The notes under the pieces are model-generated. The model saw only the letters and a program-made list of their open reading frames with translations, made no database searches and had not been told where the DNA came from. Position numbers and translations under genes: made by a program. From Cinclus cinclus (Eukaryota; Chordata; Aves; Passeriformes; Cinclidae), in the NCBI RefSeq assembly GCF_963662255.1, contig NC_085059.1, positions 11,069,234 to 11,133,233 on the forward strand: a DNA stretch of 64,000 nt, read 5' to 3'. Shown here piece after piece: positions 1 to 11,820 of the stretch. Positions within the stretch are counted from its first letter, which is position 1. Every line of letters begins with the position of its first letter.

Positions 1-1060
1 ATGCTTCTGTTACCTGTACCCTTTCCTGTCACATGGAAATGTTATCTGTGGTCAGAGGGAGTTGTCCTGTGCTGCTGAGAGCCCTGGGAAGAGAGATGGC
101 AGCATTGGTACCTGCTCTTGGGTGCCTTGCAATGTTCTAATGCATGAATGTCACCCTGGAAGGTGTGATCTGGACCCCCAAGGAGCATTAAACGTGCAGC
201 ACAGCCCTGGAGCTGCGGGGTGTGCTTTATTTGCAGGATTTATTATTCTACCCAAAGGGAATGCTGTGTGGCACCATGCTGATCCACAAGGAGCAGTGAC
301 AGTGCTGGAGAACCCACTGCTGACCAGCAAAGGTGGGGAGGACCAGACATGTGCTGGGTAAATTTTTTAAAATCTGAATCATTATTTCACAGAGGGCTGA
401 ACTGGCAGATCAAGTTCAGTGCCACGGTTTGTGTGCCAGTGGTTTGGCACCAGGTGTTTACACAAGTAGTGCAAACACAAATGACTTAGAGGTGTCATTA
501 TATGTGTCATCTAGTCCTGTCGAACAATCAAAGTCACTGCAGGGCACGCCCCACAGTGCCTGTTAACCCAGATCTGCCTGTGGTGCTGCCTCTGACTTTG
601 GTTTTGGGTTGGTTCTGTCCTGTGAGCAGCTGTGTGCTGGGCAGGGGTTCCCACTCTGTCACTGCTGGCTGCCAGGACTGCATGTAGGGAGTGTCAATAG
701 CCAGCCAGGCTTTCCACTGGGCAAATTATGTGTGGCCGGCTTGAATTCTTCAGATCAATAACTCAGTGACAGCTCGAGGGACTGGAAATAGCATTAAGCC
801 CAACACCACTGTTTTGTGTATTGCAAGGGATCGAAGAACACCAAGGCCTGAATTGCAGAGTTCCATCACTCTGTCAGGGCTATAAGCATGAATATAAGGT
901 GCTGGGGAGGAATGTGTGGCCTCTTTGAAAGGTGAAAAGGAAATGCTGAACACTTGGACTTGCCCTGTCCTGGGGAATGGACATGGGAGCTGAGACCAAT
1001 TTCCACCAAAGTGCCATATCTGGTCACTTTGCCCATCCAACAGCTGGAGGAAGGACAGGA
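1..1060. other. unique sequence, no gene recognised
   Basis: Moderately AT-rich sequence. The short open frames here (for example 62-361 and 502-687 on the plus strand) have no recognisable domain, no splice context and no biased composition. I see nothing else in this stretch. Confidence 0.5.
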
Positions 1061-1146
1061 ATATAGAATGGTTTGGACTGGAAGGGACCTTACAGATCAC
1101 CAAGTTCCAACCACCTGCAATGGGCAGGGACACTTCCAGTTCAATA
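1061..1146 (-). mobile_element. CR1 LINE 3' end, 5'-truncated
   Basis: The plus strand reads agaatggtttgg, then ggaagggacctta, then a tgggcagggacact block. This is the reverse complement of the CR1 3' untranslated tail. Only about 85 bp remain, typical of heavily 5'-truncated CR1 copies in birds. Several mismatches suggest an old insertion. The 171-codon frame at 750-1265 on the minus strand runs through it and is probably not a gene. Confidence 0.8.
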
Positions 1147-3841
1147 GGAATTGAAGTTTCTAAACTCCCAGAGGAAAAAGTCCTGGATAGAGGATGCAAT
1201 CCTTGTACATCACAGTATCTGTTGTGAGCAGCGGGGAATTTACTTGCCCTATGGCCAGGATCCACAAGAAACTCCTTTTCTACTTAGGCTGATAATATTT
1301 GCTGTGCAACAGACCACTGTTTAAACTTTATCTGGAATTTTTTTTCATCTCCCAGAAGAAACACCATTTTTGCCCATGTTCCTGAAATCCATATGCATCG
1401 TGAATCAAGTGCAAAGATCCCATGGCACAAAGCTGATGTAGAGTTTACAGGGGTGTTCTTCATTATTTTATTCCAGATCTTGCATTTAATTCAGTGTAGC
1501 TGTTCCTTAAATACTGCCTCTTCTGAAAGATATTTAAAGAAATGTAAATTCTGAACATATTCTCTCCAAAGAACAAATAAAACTGTTGTACCTGGAATGG
1601 TTAAATGATTACTGCAGCCTAGAGTTCCTCTTTTTCCTTCTGCATTTTAGTTACTCTGATTGCTGTTCTCTTACAAGCTACCAGTGGTAGCTTTTAAAAA
1701 GTGATTTTAAAGCATCAAATTTTTGTCTTTGGGAAGCAAATGCCTAGGGAGGAATTTTAATATTGCTTTTTCTAATTGCTGGGAAGTGAAAGTCAAGCAG
1801 GATAATCAGGCATTGAGTTGAGCTGGCAGATGACAGTCATTACAGACAGAAAGGTCTGGTGTCGCTTGTGAGAAGGTTTAGTGCAGCAGTAGTAAAACCA
1901 GCACAATGTCATTAGAGTCTTTATAGGAAAAACATTTCAGAAGCTGGCTCATGAATCCCAGTGAAGTCTGTGCAAACACTCCTGCTCACTTTTAAAGCCT
2001 GAATAAAATCCAAGATGATTGCTAAGCTACTCGTAAGGCCAGAAGAAACTCCCTGTATGGGTTTATCCATGTAAAAGGGATAAGAAAACACTCGACCAAA
2101 AGGCCAAACTAACCCTGATGCCTGAAGAAACAGCACAATAAAAGTCTGCATAAAAAGGGAAGTTTGGGTAGTGAAACTGTGATGGAACATGTCTGTTATC
2201 CCCATGGAATGTGAATGTCTCTGTGGAGCTCAGCAGTAGAAATTGTTCTATTGAGATGTTGACTTGTGTCCTTGTTGTTTTGTCTTCAAGCTCTATCTAA
2301 ATGTGTATCTCTGTAATTTAACACATATGTATTTGTTTGACATTTTGCAGTCTTTTAATAGATGTCATTTGCCTGTGAACAAAGGTTTTCCCCATCCCTA
2401 CCATCAGCTGCCTTTGCTGACTAATCAAGATGTAGCCTTGTCCTGCTCTTGTAGCTGGAGGGGATTTGTGCAACTGTGGGATTTTGTCATTCATTTGGAT
2501 GCTTTGCCAGTGTGTTGTGCACATAGCAGCATTTAATAGACTTTCTGATGTCAATGGAAAGTCAGTAACTCGAGATCTTAATGGCAGGACATGTCTGGGT
2601 CCTGGCTCACGGATGATATTTTCTGTGTCAAATAACTTCAGATATTTGGGACAACAAAACTAGAATATTGTTTTCTCTGTGGCCCTAGGAAATAAAAATA
2701 ACATGTTGAGATGCAGCGGTATAGAGTAATGTTCATTTTTTCTGGAAAAGAGAGCTGCAAGGTGGGTCCTTTTCTCAGCACAGTGAAACATTTACCAAAT
2801 TGTTCCAGTAAGTCAGTTTTGTAGAATAAAAGCAAAAGCATGGGAAAATTCTCATTTGTCAGATCAGAAAGGAAAAGTTGATGTATACACAAGAATACTG
2901 ATTAAAAGCTACATTTGTCCTTATGAGAGGAATGCAAAATATCCTGGTGTAGCATGTGTGGGGGAGGGTAACCCTTTTATGTAGTTGATTATTGAGCTAA
3001 TACTACCCTTAATCAGTCTACAATTGAATGTAGAACTAGCTGAGGCTCAAATTCTCTCCCCTGATTTTCAGAGCCCTGCACTAGAATTAATCCCGGCAAT
3101 TTGTCAAACTGGGGCTGGAAATCAGCAGTTTTAAATCCCCTTAAGCTTTTTCCTTGTATGGAGGAAGGAGGGGCAGGAGTGCTGGTGACATCTGCCCTTC
3201 TGGTTTACAGCTGGAATCTCCATTAAATGAGAACCCTGGGCAAACCTGTAAGTGTAAGGTGTAAGGATGGATGCAGCTGGGCATGGCAGGGACAACAAAT
3301 AGCAGAGCCCTGATCTCCAGGAAAAAAATTCTTTCCTTTGCATATGTACTAAGCCCAGAATCTACTGTGGTTTTAAGAAAAAAAAATAAGACTTTCAGGG
3401 ATAGCAATAACCAGAGCTAAATTCAGCTGTTGATGTGGCCAGTGGTATTGGACTCTTAACATGCAGCCATGACTCTAGCAGAGCTGCTCAGACCAAAAGA
3501 TGGCACTATTTTTCTATTTCATTGCAAACGAAATTCCTCTCTAAATCAGATTCATTCACTGTCAAACCTCTCTCAAACCCACTATTTTTCTGAGGCTTTA
3601 CATACAAGAAAGGCCATTGTTGTGAAGGCTAAATTGTTACCAAAAAAGGTCTTCAGCTAAAAAATATATATCCATAAACTAATAACATATCATCTTGATG
3701 AAAGTTAACACAGAGGTGCACTTTTTCTCAATTATTAAAGGCCAATGTTTGTTATACTGTTGTGTTGAGTCCAAGAAACCTTGATTGAGAGAAGCAGCTT
3801 TTCAACATGAATGGTACTTCAACCAGCATTTCATAACTTCT
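1147..3841. other. unique sequence, no gene recognised
   Basis: AT-rich unique sequence with scattered aataaa-like words and no recognisable coding exon or repeat family. The longest open frames are below 95 codons and look random. Confidence 0.45.
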
Positions 3842-3858
3842 AAAAAAAAAAAAAAAAA
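3842..3858 (+). repeat. A17 mononucleotide run
   Basis: Seventeen consecutive A. No retroposon body is recognisable on its left, so I treat it as a simple repeat rather than a poly-A tail. A13 at 4831-4843 and G10 at 4998-5007 are similar nearby runs. Confidence 0.8.
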
Positions 3859-6015
3859 TCCCTGGAATATTTAATGTCCCTGTTAATATTAAAGAAGGGA
3901 TCAGATGGCAGTGCTGCCATCCCCTAGGAGAGGAGAGCAAAGCTCAGAGTGCATTCAGGGGCTCCCCAGGTGGGAGCACACCCAGCACAGCCCTGAGAGT
4001 CCTTAGCTTAAAGCAATTCAGGTATTGGCTAAGACAGACTATAGGTCTTGCTGCAGGTGAAGGTTCCTGATCCTCAGATCACTATAAAAGGTTCCTTCCT
4101 CTCAGCAAAAGGCAGGAGTGTGCCCCAGAGCTGCACTCAGGTCCCACAGCACCTCACCTCTGGTTATCCAGCTGGATGAATTATTTAGAGTCAGCTTAGG
4201 ATTTAGATACTCGACCATGGTATGTTGCTTGTCTTTGATCCTACACTTTGGCTGCCCTTCTTCTTCCCAGGAAAAGCATCATGGCATGTTGTCTGTCTGG
4301 AGGAGCACCCTCTGAATGTCTGGGGGACACTGGGATATTCTGGTTGCCTGGATTCCCTGGAGAAGCAGCTGTGACATAGCATGGGTTTCCTCAGCGTGGC
4401 TGGCATAACCAATGGCAGTATTTCTGTCTGATATAAAGTCCCTATAACTTCTTTATACAGCCCAAGAAATGAAAATTTAAAGCAGAAGGGAGTAGCAACA
4501 CTGGGTTGAGTGATGTGAAGAGACTCCTGTTCCCTGGTGAGGTCACTTAACCCAGCTGCTTAATTGGAGGTGATAATGCAGCATACATCTCATCTGGCAG
4601 TGTCTATATTGCAGCTTATCAAATAGGCTAAAATAGCAGAACAGCAGACCCCAGCAAAGACAAAGGGATGAAAACGAAGTTCATTTCATCAAGAAAATTC
4701 AGTAATAAGGGAATAGAGCTTTTCAAACCAGCCTCATTAAAAGTCTAGGCAAATTAGTGACATTATGCTTTATTAAATATTATTAAGCCAAGGACAAAAA
4801 CCCTTCCTGCAGAATGCTCACAGCAATGGCAAAAAAAAAAAAATCTAAGAAAATTGTGTTTTCACTTAAATGCTGACTGTAATATAAACCCGAGATCTCT
4901 TGGTTTTAGCTTTTAAAACATTAGAACATTTACTAAACATAAATCTGGAATTGAACTGTGCATGTTGAACTTGAACATTTCAGCCAAACATCTTGGTGGG
5001 GGGGGGGTCTCATAAGCTCAGAGAAACACCAGCCAGTGAAAATATTTTCTGAGTCCATTTGTGGGGAAGAGTGTAACAGATTTTTCTTTTTCCTTTTTTT
5101 TTTCTTGAGAGTTAATTTGCAGTGGTGCATGTGCGAGTGCATGCACATTGATTTTATTAATTAAAACTAAGAATGTACAAATCTGCCTCTGTGGAGACTG
5201 CAGGGTAGGGAAAGGGAAGGTTAATCACACTTAGCACTTCCTACTTTCCATGCTCAGGATTCTCTGCACACAGGCACTGTGTGCCAGCCCCTGATTAGGA
5301 TGCTGAGCTCCTTCTGCCTTTCTTCTCTCTCTAAACTGGCACATATTGAGAGGAAGATAAAACAGAAATAAAGACCCCTTGACCAGCTGATTGCAATGCA
5401 AACTCAGAGCTGTTTGGCACGGACCCTGGACTTGGGCACAAACCCATTGTCATCAATTAGAAAAGGGAGAAGGGGTTTGAGTTGCAGACACAGACATTTA
5501 CTAAGAGCAAACCAGATATCATGAGATTGGTTTTGGGCACAGAGGGCAGGGAACAAATGTGGTGTGAAATAAGTGAGATTGATACATGAGAAATTTCATT
5601 CTTTTTAGCTGATTCTGATTGACAATGCCCGCTGATGTGCTGGAGTGGAAAGGCAATTGGAGGGTTTATGGTTCACTGCTACACAAACTGGTAAAGGGAC
5701 CACGAGTAAGTAGTGATTATTTTTATGTTTGCCACACAAGAACACAATTTCTGTGGAAAATCCCATACAGTGGGATTTTCAGGTCTTGTGCCCCACTGGA
5801 GTATGGCCCAGTGCAAGAGAGGAAGTCCATGCTGGCTGGCAGGAGTGTGAAGCAGCAAGTCAAGGATGATGGAAATTAAGGCAAATATTCTGCTCCATTT
5901 TGACTGGCTAAAAGCTGTCTGCATGTCTGTGGATGAAGTGAAAGGAGTCCCAGTAATCGGTCAAAAGATTAATGTGTCATCAAACCACAGAACACATTAA
6001 GGAGCAAACTGGTCT
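3859..6015. other. unique sequence, no gene recognised
   Basis: Contains the short A and G homopolymers already noted and otherwise unique sequence. Overlapping small frames around 4118-4412 and 4933-5164 lie on opposite strands of the same DNA, carry no known domain and look like chance. Confidence 0.45.
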
Positions 6016-6119
6016 TCTGAGCAACCTGGTCTAGTGGAAGGTGACCTGCCCATGGCAGGAGGGTTGGAATGAGGGGGTCTTTAAGGTCCCTTCCAACCAA
6101 AACCATTCTGTCATTCTGG
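6016..6119 (+). mobile_element. CR1 LINE 3' end, 5'-truncated
   Basis: The plus strand shows gcaacctggtctagtggaag, a cctgcccatggcagg block, ggtcccttccaacc and an imperfect end accattctgtcattctg. This is the standard CR1 tail order, ending in a degraded attctatg repeat. About 100 bp remain. Confidence 0.85.
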
Positions 6120-8609
6120 TAGTGATGTACCTGCTGTAGGTGATGATCGGTGCATGCAATGTGCATCCTCAAGGGTTTGTATTTTACAGGGTTAGTGGCC
6201 TCTCTGATCACCTCCTGTAGAGATGGTAAAGCTGGATGACTCTGCTGGATATGGGCCATGCTCATGTTTTCCCACTTTGTCCCCAAGCCATGTGGTCAGG
6301 GGACCACCTGCACACACAGACTGTGCTGGACACGAGCACACAGCCAAGAGTAGGGGGCTGGAATGTCACAGAGATGTTGCTTGTGCCACTGGCTGTTACA
6401 AAGTCCAAATGAATTCTTATGGAGGTTTAAAAAACAGCCTTGTTTGCATTAATTTTGAATCTCATGAGCTGCCTGTCTTCATTTTTAGGTACCTAAATAC
6501 TTCTGCAAATCTCCCTCATAATGCTGCATGAGCTGGGGACTGATCTGGCACATCCAACTTCATCTAAAACAGGAGTTCTTAGATCTGAGCAGTTTCTAAA
6601 ATGAGAAGCAGAACTTCCCAAACATATGCTAAGGTCAAAATTGCTCATGCTACTGAGAAAGTAATTTCTGGAGATATGCAGGTTTTTTGTATTTTAATGT
6701 ATTTTTATGGGCTTTTGTTACAGTTGTTTTTTTCATTTATGATAAAGCAAGAGGCAGAAGACAGTAACAGGACACATTGGGAATTGTTTGGGTCAAATAA
6801 TTTCACCCTTTTGTTAAATAGCTTTAGGAATATTGTCACATCCATTGGTTATATTAGCAATCTGTTTATCCAGGTAACTGAAAGGCAAATATAGCCTGCC
6901 AGCTTCTCAGGAAGACAGAGTGGAGATTGTTTATATGATCCTGCACAGAAATTACTTATTTATTTTGATATTACAGAAATCCAAAAGAGACATTGGACAT
7001 ATAGCTGTAAAATAGTTGTCACCATGAAATAATGCCTACTTTCTGTGCCTGTTGGTAATACCAATCCAGATGGAATCCAAATGGCACCATGCCCAAATCC
7101 TGCTACCTTTCTATGTTGGTGCTGGGGTTGTGAGGATGCTTGAGTGAGTGTAAGGGAAGCTTTTCAGGGCCTTGCTACCTCCTTATTTCTGGAGGGTGAA
7201 AGGGGAGGCTGATTTTTTTCTTGTCTTGATCAGCATTGCAGTGGCATTGCTCAGAAGTCTGAGCAGGTTGAGGTCTGCTGGGCCACAGAGCTGGTTGTCC
7301 TTAGGCCAGGTAATTCCCACCTTGGCATCTCAGCTTTGGTGAATGCAACAGCAGTGCTGAGAGACCTCTGCCCTTTACTTGTTTCTGAGTATTTTGAATG
7401 TTGCTGGAAGCAATGTAAAATGTGTTATAAAATTCATAGCCTGCCCCCTGCCCCCGGCTATCCACCCCCCAAAAAAAACCTTTCTAAGAATGAAAAATTG
7501 CTTAGAATCTGCTGTCAAAACAGAAATGCTACAACACCACTTCTGCAATTACAGGGATCATGCATGCATGAGTGATGAGGCTTTTACATACATGAGAAAT
7601 AATAAAAAGGTCTTTTAAAATAAAATTTGGTTTTACTTCATGATTATGTGGAACCGGGATAATGCATCACAGAGATATCCCTATGCTCAAGTAAGAAATT
7701 GATTGAACATTTATTTTTATCCAGAAGTGGTGCCTTGAGCAATTCTTCAGAATATTCAGAATTGACTAGAATTATATTAGTCACATTTTTATTATAAAGA
7801 CAGTAATGCATGTGATTTAGAAAGTTTTGGTTTTCATCTCTGAAGAGCTGAAGGGTCAAAACATAAATCAGAGTAGCATATGGCATTGCTGAACATCCAG
7901 GCTTTAATTAATAATTAGTTATAATTATATTTTAGTAAACCCTTAAAGAGTGTTGTGTGGAGTGGAGAGTCTATGACCTGGGAAAAAGATGTCATGAAGT
8001 AACTGATAGTATGGAGAAATTAATAAATATTAATTAATAAATAATAAAATATTCATTTTTTAAAAATCATCCTGGCAACACAAGCCACGGTGTGGCCTCA
8101 CAACTTATCATAAAAGCAGAGACATCATCACTTTTTGTCTGAAGGAGTCAAACCAGCTTTTTACCCCCTGGAAGGTAAAATGTCCCACACATTTTAAGAG
8201 TTAGTATTTACAGAAACTGAAAATGTTTTGGGTTTTTTTGTTGTTGTTGTTGCTTTTTGGGTTTTTGTTTGTTTGTTTTTGGGGTTTTTGTTGGGCTTTT
8301 TTGTAAATAATTTCATATGAAAGGTCTGAATATCATAAACAGGATCATTATTCTGCAAACCATTGTGTAAAAGATGCAAATTGCCTTCTGTTGAGTGAAA
8401 CAGGTTGTACTTGCCAGTTACACCTGCTGACTCCTGAGACTGAACCTGGAGATCCCTGTCCACAATAAAAACAATAACCCCAGGCAAGAGGTGTTACAGG
8501 TAAGCCTGCATTTCTTGCACTCTATGGGATGGCATAAAGACTTGGATAGCCTTAGACTATTTTTTTTTTGTTTTTTTCTACAAGGTGCAGGCTTGAAAAT
8601 AACATTTTA
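6120..8609. other. unique sequence with an AT-rich patch
   Basis: No gene recognised. A 97-codon frame at 6601-6894 has no known domain. About 7900-8060 is very AT-rich and built of taatta and aataaat words. About 8228-8300 is a T/G-rich stretch of gtt and gttt units, a simple repeat. Confidence 0.45.
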
Positions 8610-8727
8610 TAGAATCATGGAATTATAGAATGGTTTGGGTTGGAAGGAACCTTAAAGAGCATCTCTCCAGCCCCCTGCCATGGGCAGGGACACCTTTCAC
8701 TACACCAAGCCCCATCCTACAAGACCT
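8610..8727 (-). mobile_element. CR1 LINE 3' end, 5'-truncated
   Basis: The plus strand begins agaatcatggaattatagaa, then tggtttgggttggaaggaac and a ccatgggcagggacacc block, ending near ccaagccccatcc. This is the reverse complement of the CR1 tail and includes the terminal octamer-like repeats. The sequence beyond about 8727 no longer matches. Confidence 0.85.
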
Positions 8728-10050
8728 TATATTCATTTTGGGTGTCCTCTTCTGGGCACCACTGACACAAACATCTGAAGACAAGGACATCTCAAAAACA
8801 CCAATTGCTTACTGACAGTATTGGATTGCTGGCTAGCCATTTGCTTAGGGCAATTACCACTAATTATTTAACAGAATTAGGACAGCAGAAAAATAATCCA
8901 TAAAGGGTACTAGGGACATATTACTGTGTGATAATGGGATTTTACAAGACAGACAAAAAGTACTCCATTCTAAATGTGTCTGTAGATGTACAAAAACAGA
9001 TACAGATTTTTGTTACTTGTGATATTTCATGAAAAAAAACCAAACAAATACTGCTTTGTATTGAGCATAAGATTAAGTTTTGGCTGATATATATTTATGG
9101 AGGAAGATCTTTTTGATAATTTAGAAAGTATGTAAAGTGCATCTAATTTTATTCCCCCAGATACACACATAAGATTCTGTCTAAGCTAAAATTAGCTGAG
9201 TGTTTTTTTGTCTAGACCATCTGTAGATGTAATTTTATCTTGCAGAACACATGCACATCCAATTGTAGCACATAATGACTTGAGCCTCTTGTCACCTCTG
9301 AGGGACAGGAAGGAGAAGATGCTCCATCTCAGATCTATGGGTTGGATTTTCCCTCTCTCTTGGTTGGGGTCTCTGCTTTCTACCCCAGCTACCTTCCTTG
9401 CCAAATGACCCGAAGTCAGACTTACAGGGGGTTGTGACTTTCTTCTATTGTCCCTGCCCTCTTCATCTGTAAAAGGAGTATAACGAAATCCGTTTAGATC
9501 ATACGGCTACTGTGAGGATTATTAAATTAAAAGTGGTTTTGGATGGTCAGTTGAAAGGATATCCAACCACCAACTGGTACTAGTTCTGGTGTTTACTCAA
9601 TTTCTGTTGTTATTTAAGATGGCAGCTGTATTTGGGGAAGAGTTTGATCATGTGAAGCTGCAAGAGCAGGAGTGGCTGAGCTGGCCCAGCACAAGCCCTC
9701 CCAGTCTGCCCCAGCCCTGAGAGCCTGCAGGAGTGGCTGAGTTGTGACCCCCACATCACACCTCGAGTCCTGCTTATGCTTTGCCTGGGGGTTCTCCAGG
9801 GGGTTGCTGGAGCTGTGGGTCACTGCAGGGCTCTGCTGTTCCCTGTTCCTTCTCCCAGGGAAGGCTGTGATCTCCTACCGCCCCACTTTCTCACTCATGG
9901 ATATTGTTAGACCCACTTTGTGATTTTTGACAGCTTCTTGCTGGACAGCTGGTGCCATTGCAGAGCTAAGCAAAGTGAGAATGGGTTATTTTGCTATTAG
10001 AACAAACCATGGGTTACTGATTTCTTTCTTGTATGTCATTCCAGCTATCC
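8728..10050. other. unique sequence, no gene recognised
   Basis: Unique AT-rich sequence. Paired frames at 9192-9404 (minus) and 9208-9408 (plus) cover the same bases and neither resembles a known protein. Confidence 0.45.
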
Positions 10051-10168
10051 TAAAACCATGGAATGGTTTTGTATTGGAAGGTGTCTTCAAGATCATGCAG
10101 CTCCCACCCCTGTGTCATGGGCACTGACACCTTCCACTAGACCAGACTGCTTACAGCTCTATCCCCAG
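10051..10168 (-). mobile_element. CR1 LINE 3' end, old copy
   Basis: The plus strand shows accatggaatggttttgta, ttggaaggtgtcttcaag, tcatgggcactgacacc and cttccactagaccagac. These are the CR1 tail blocks in reverse complement with many substitutions, so an older copy than the one near 8.6 kb. Confidence 0.78.
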
Positions 10169-11549
10169 AGAAGCATGAGGCTCTAGTAATTATAATATAG
10201 TAGTAATTAATAACAACTATGACAATGTAATATTTTCTGCTAAACAGTATCCTAATTACTTGCAAAAGTTTAACAAGCATTAATTACAGCTTTATAAAAA
10301 CACGTTTTTATAACTGGAATTCTCATTCCAACAGTTCACTTTTTTGGAGTCCAGTAGGAGAATAAGAAAAATCTCCTGGTTTAGTCATGTTGGTAGAGAA
10401 TGGAATGAAGCCAGTGGATTGCAGTGAGGGAAACTGATCCCTGGAGAAGTGCTTGTTTTTTGCCAAGATAGAAAATGCAGCTGGATGAGGTGTCTGTGGA
10501 CAGTGCTCCCATATGTACAGGCATTTTGCATGAAGCTGGCGAAACTTTGTTTATGGAGCACTGCTTTTAATGCAGTTATAGATCTCAACTGCTGTGCATC
10601 AGTGCTGGACAAAACCCTCTAATAATGATGATAATCTTGTATTTATTACCTACAAGTCTTCCATTGGAATGGATCCCCATTGTGTTGATTCAACATATGA
10701 AGTCTTTAATCTACAGAATTACAGCTAACAAGATCTTGGATTGCACTGAAGTCATAGTATTGTCCTGAATCATCTTTGCACCTTGTGCTTTGGACAGCTT
10801 GAGTTGCAGTGAAGGCATGTGCATTGTCTGGAGTAAGAGAGTGACACCACCTCAAGGTGGAAAACAAAGGAAAAGAGCAATGAGCTGGTCTAAACAAGGG
10901 GTATCTCTTCTGTGGCTATTAACTAAGTAAGATTGTTGGCTTGATTGAGAAATCCTTGATAGAGGAATTTAACCATGTAGATTTGATTTCTTTGTTTGAA
11001 AACTGGGGGTTTAAACATCCCGTACTTAAAGATTTAATTCAATCACTTGCTATCAGGTGTTTCCTAGGTAGCACTATCAGATGCTGTTGATAGTCAGTAT
11101 GTTGTTAGAATGTTGCTACTTCCTTCAGAAGGTTATGCAAAACAGCTGTTACCAAAATTAAGAAAACTGAAATGTTTAACTGTGGGGATTGGACTCAGCT
11201 CCCCGAGAACAAGAATCTGAGCTTTTTATAACATCCTGCTTCACTCTCTTCACACTGACTCACATCATTACGTAAATGCCATATATTGCAATAAAATAAA
11301 TTAAAGGGCTATTGAGTCTCATAAAAATATGTAGCCATTAGTTTTCTGCTGAGACTATTTCTGCTCTGCTTGCTTTTGGTCAAGGCAGAGAGGAATGCAC
11401 AGCACCAGGAGCACTGGGTACCACCTTCCCACAGTGCCAGAACCCAGGTGACCAATGTCCTGCTCACATCCTCTGAGCTGAGAATGCACAGCTGGGGAGG
11501 GGGCTTGTGCTGGGTGCCAGGGAGAGGTATGCTTGATAAAGGCATGGAG
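10169..11549. other. unique sequence, no gene recognised
   Basis: Unique sequence, AT-rich at 10180-10330. No exon, RNA gene or repeat family recognised. Confidence 0.45.
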
Positions 11550-11820
11550 TGACAGGACAAGGGGGGATGGCTGCAAACTGAGAGGTTTATGTTTAGACTG
11601 GATATTAGGAAGAAATTCTTCCCTGTAAGAGTGGTTAGACCCTGGTAGAGGTTGCCCAGAGAAGCTGTGTTTGCCCCATCCCTGGAAAGGTTCAAAATCA
11701 TGCTGGAGGGGGCTTGGAGCAGGCTATTCAGTGAAAGGTGTCCCTGCCCATGGCAGGGGTTTGGAAATAGAGGGGCTTTAATGTGCCTTCCCACCCAAAT
11801 CGATCTGTGATTCTGTGATT
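11550..11820 (+). mobile_element. CR1 LINE fragment: end of ORF2 plus 3' UTR
   Basis: About 270 bp. The left part, around 11585-11690, still translates piecewise like the C-terminal tail of the CR1 ORF2 reverse-transcriptase protein (an FRLDIRKKFFPVRVVRPW-like stretch), with a premature stop and frame breaks. It continues into the 3' UTR (gtgtccctgcccatggcagg) and ends gtgattctgtgatt. The 203-codon frame on the opposite strand (11309-11920) runs antisense to this element and is not a gene. Confidence 0.88.

Noticed and set aside
750..1265. 171-codon minus-strand frame
   Set aside because: It includes a CR1 3' tail and shows no protein similarity I recognise.
3842..3858. Poly-A tail of a processed retrocopy
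   Set aside because: No gene-like sequence lies to its left and no target duplication was seen.
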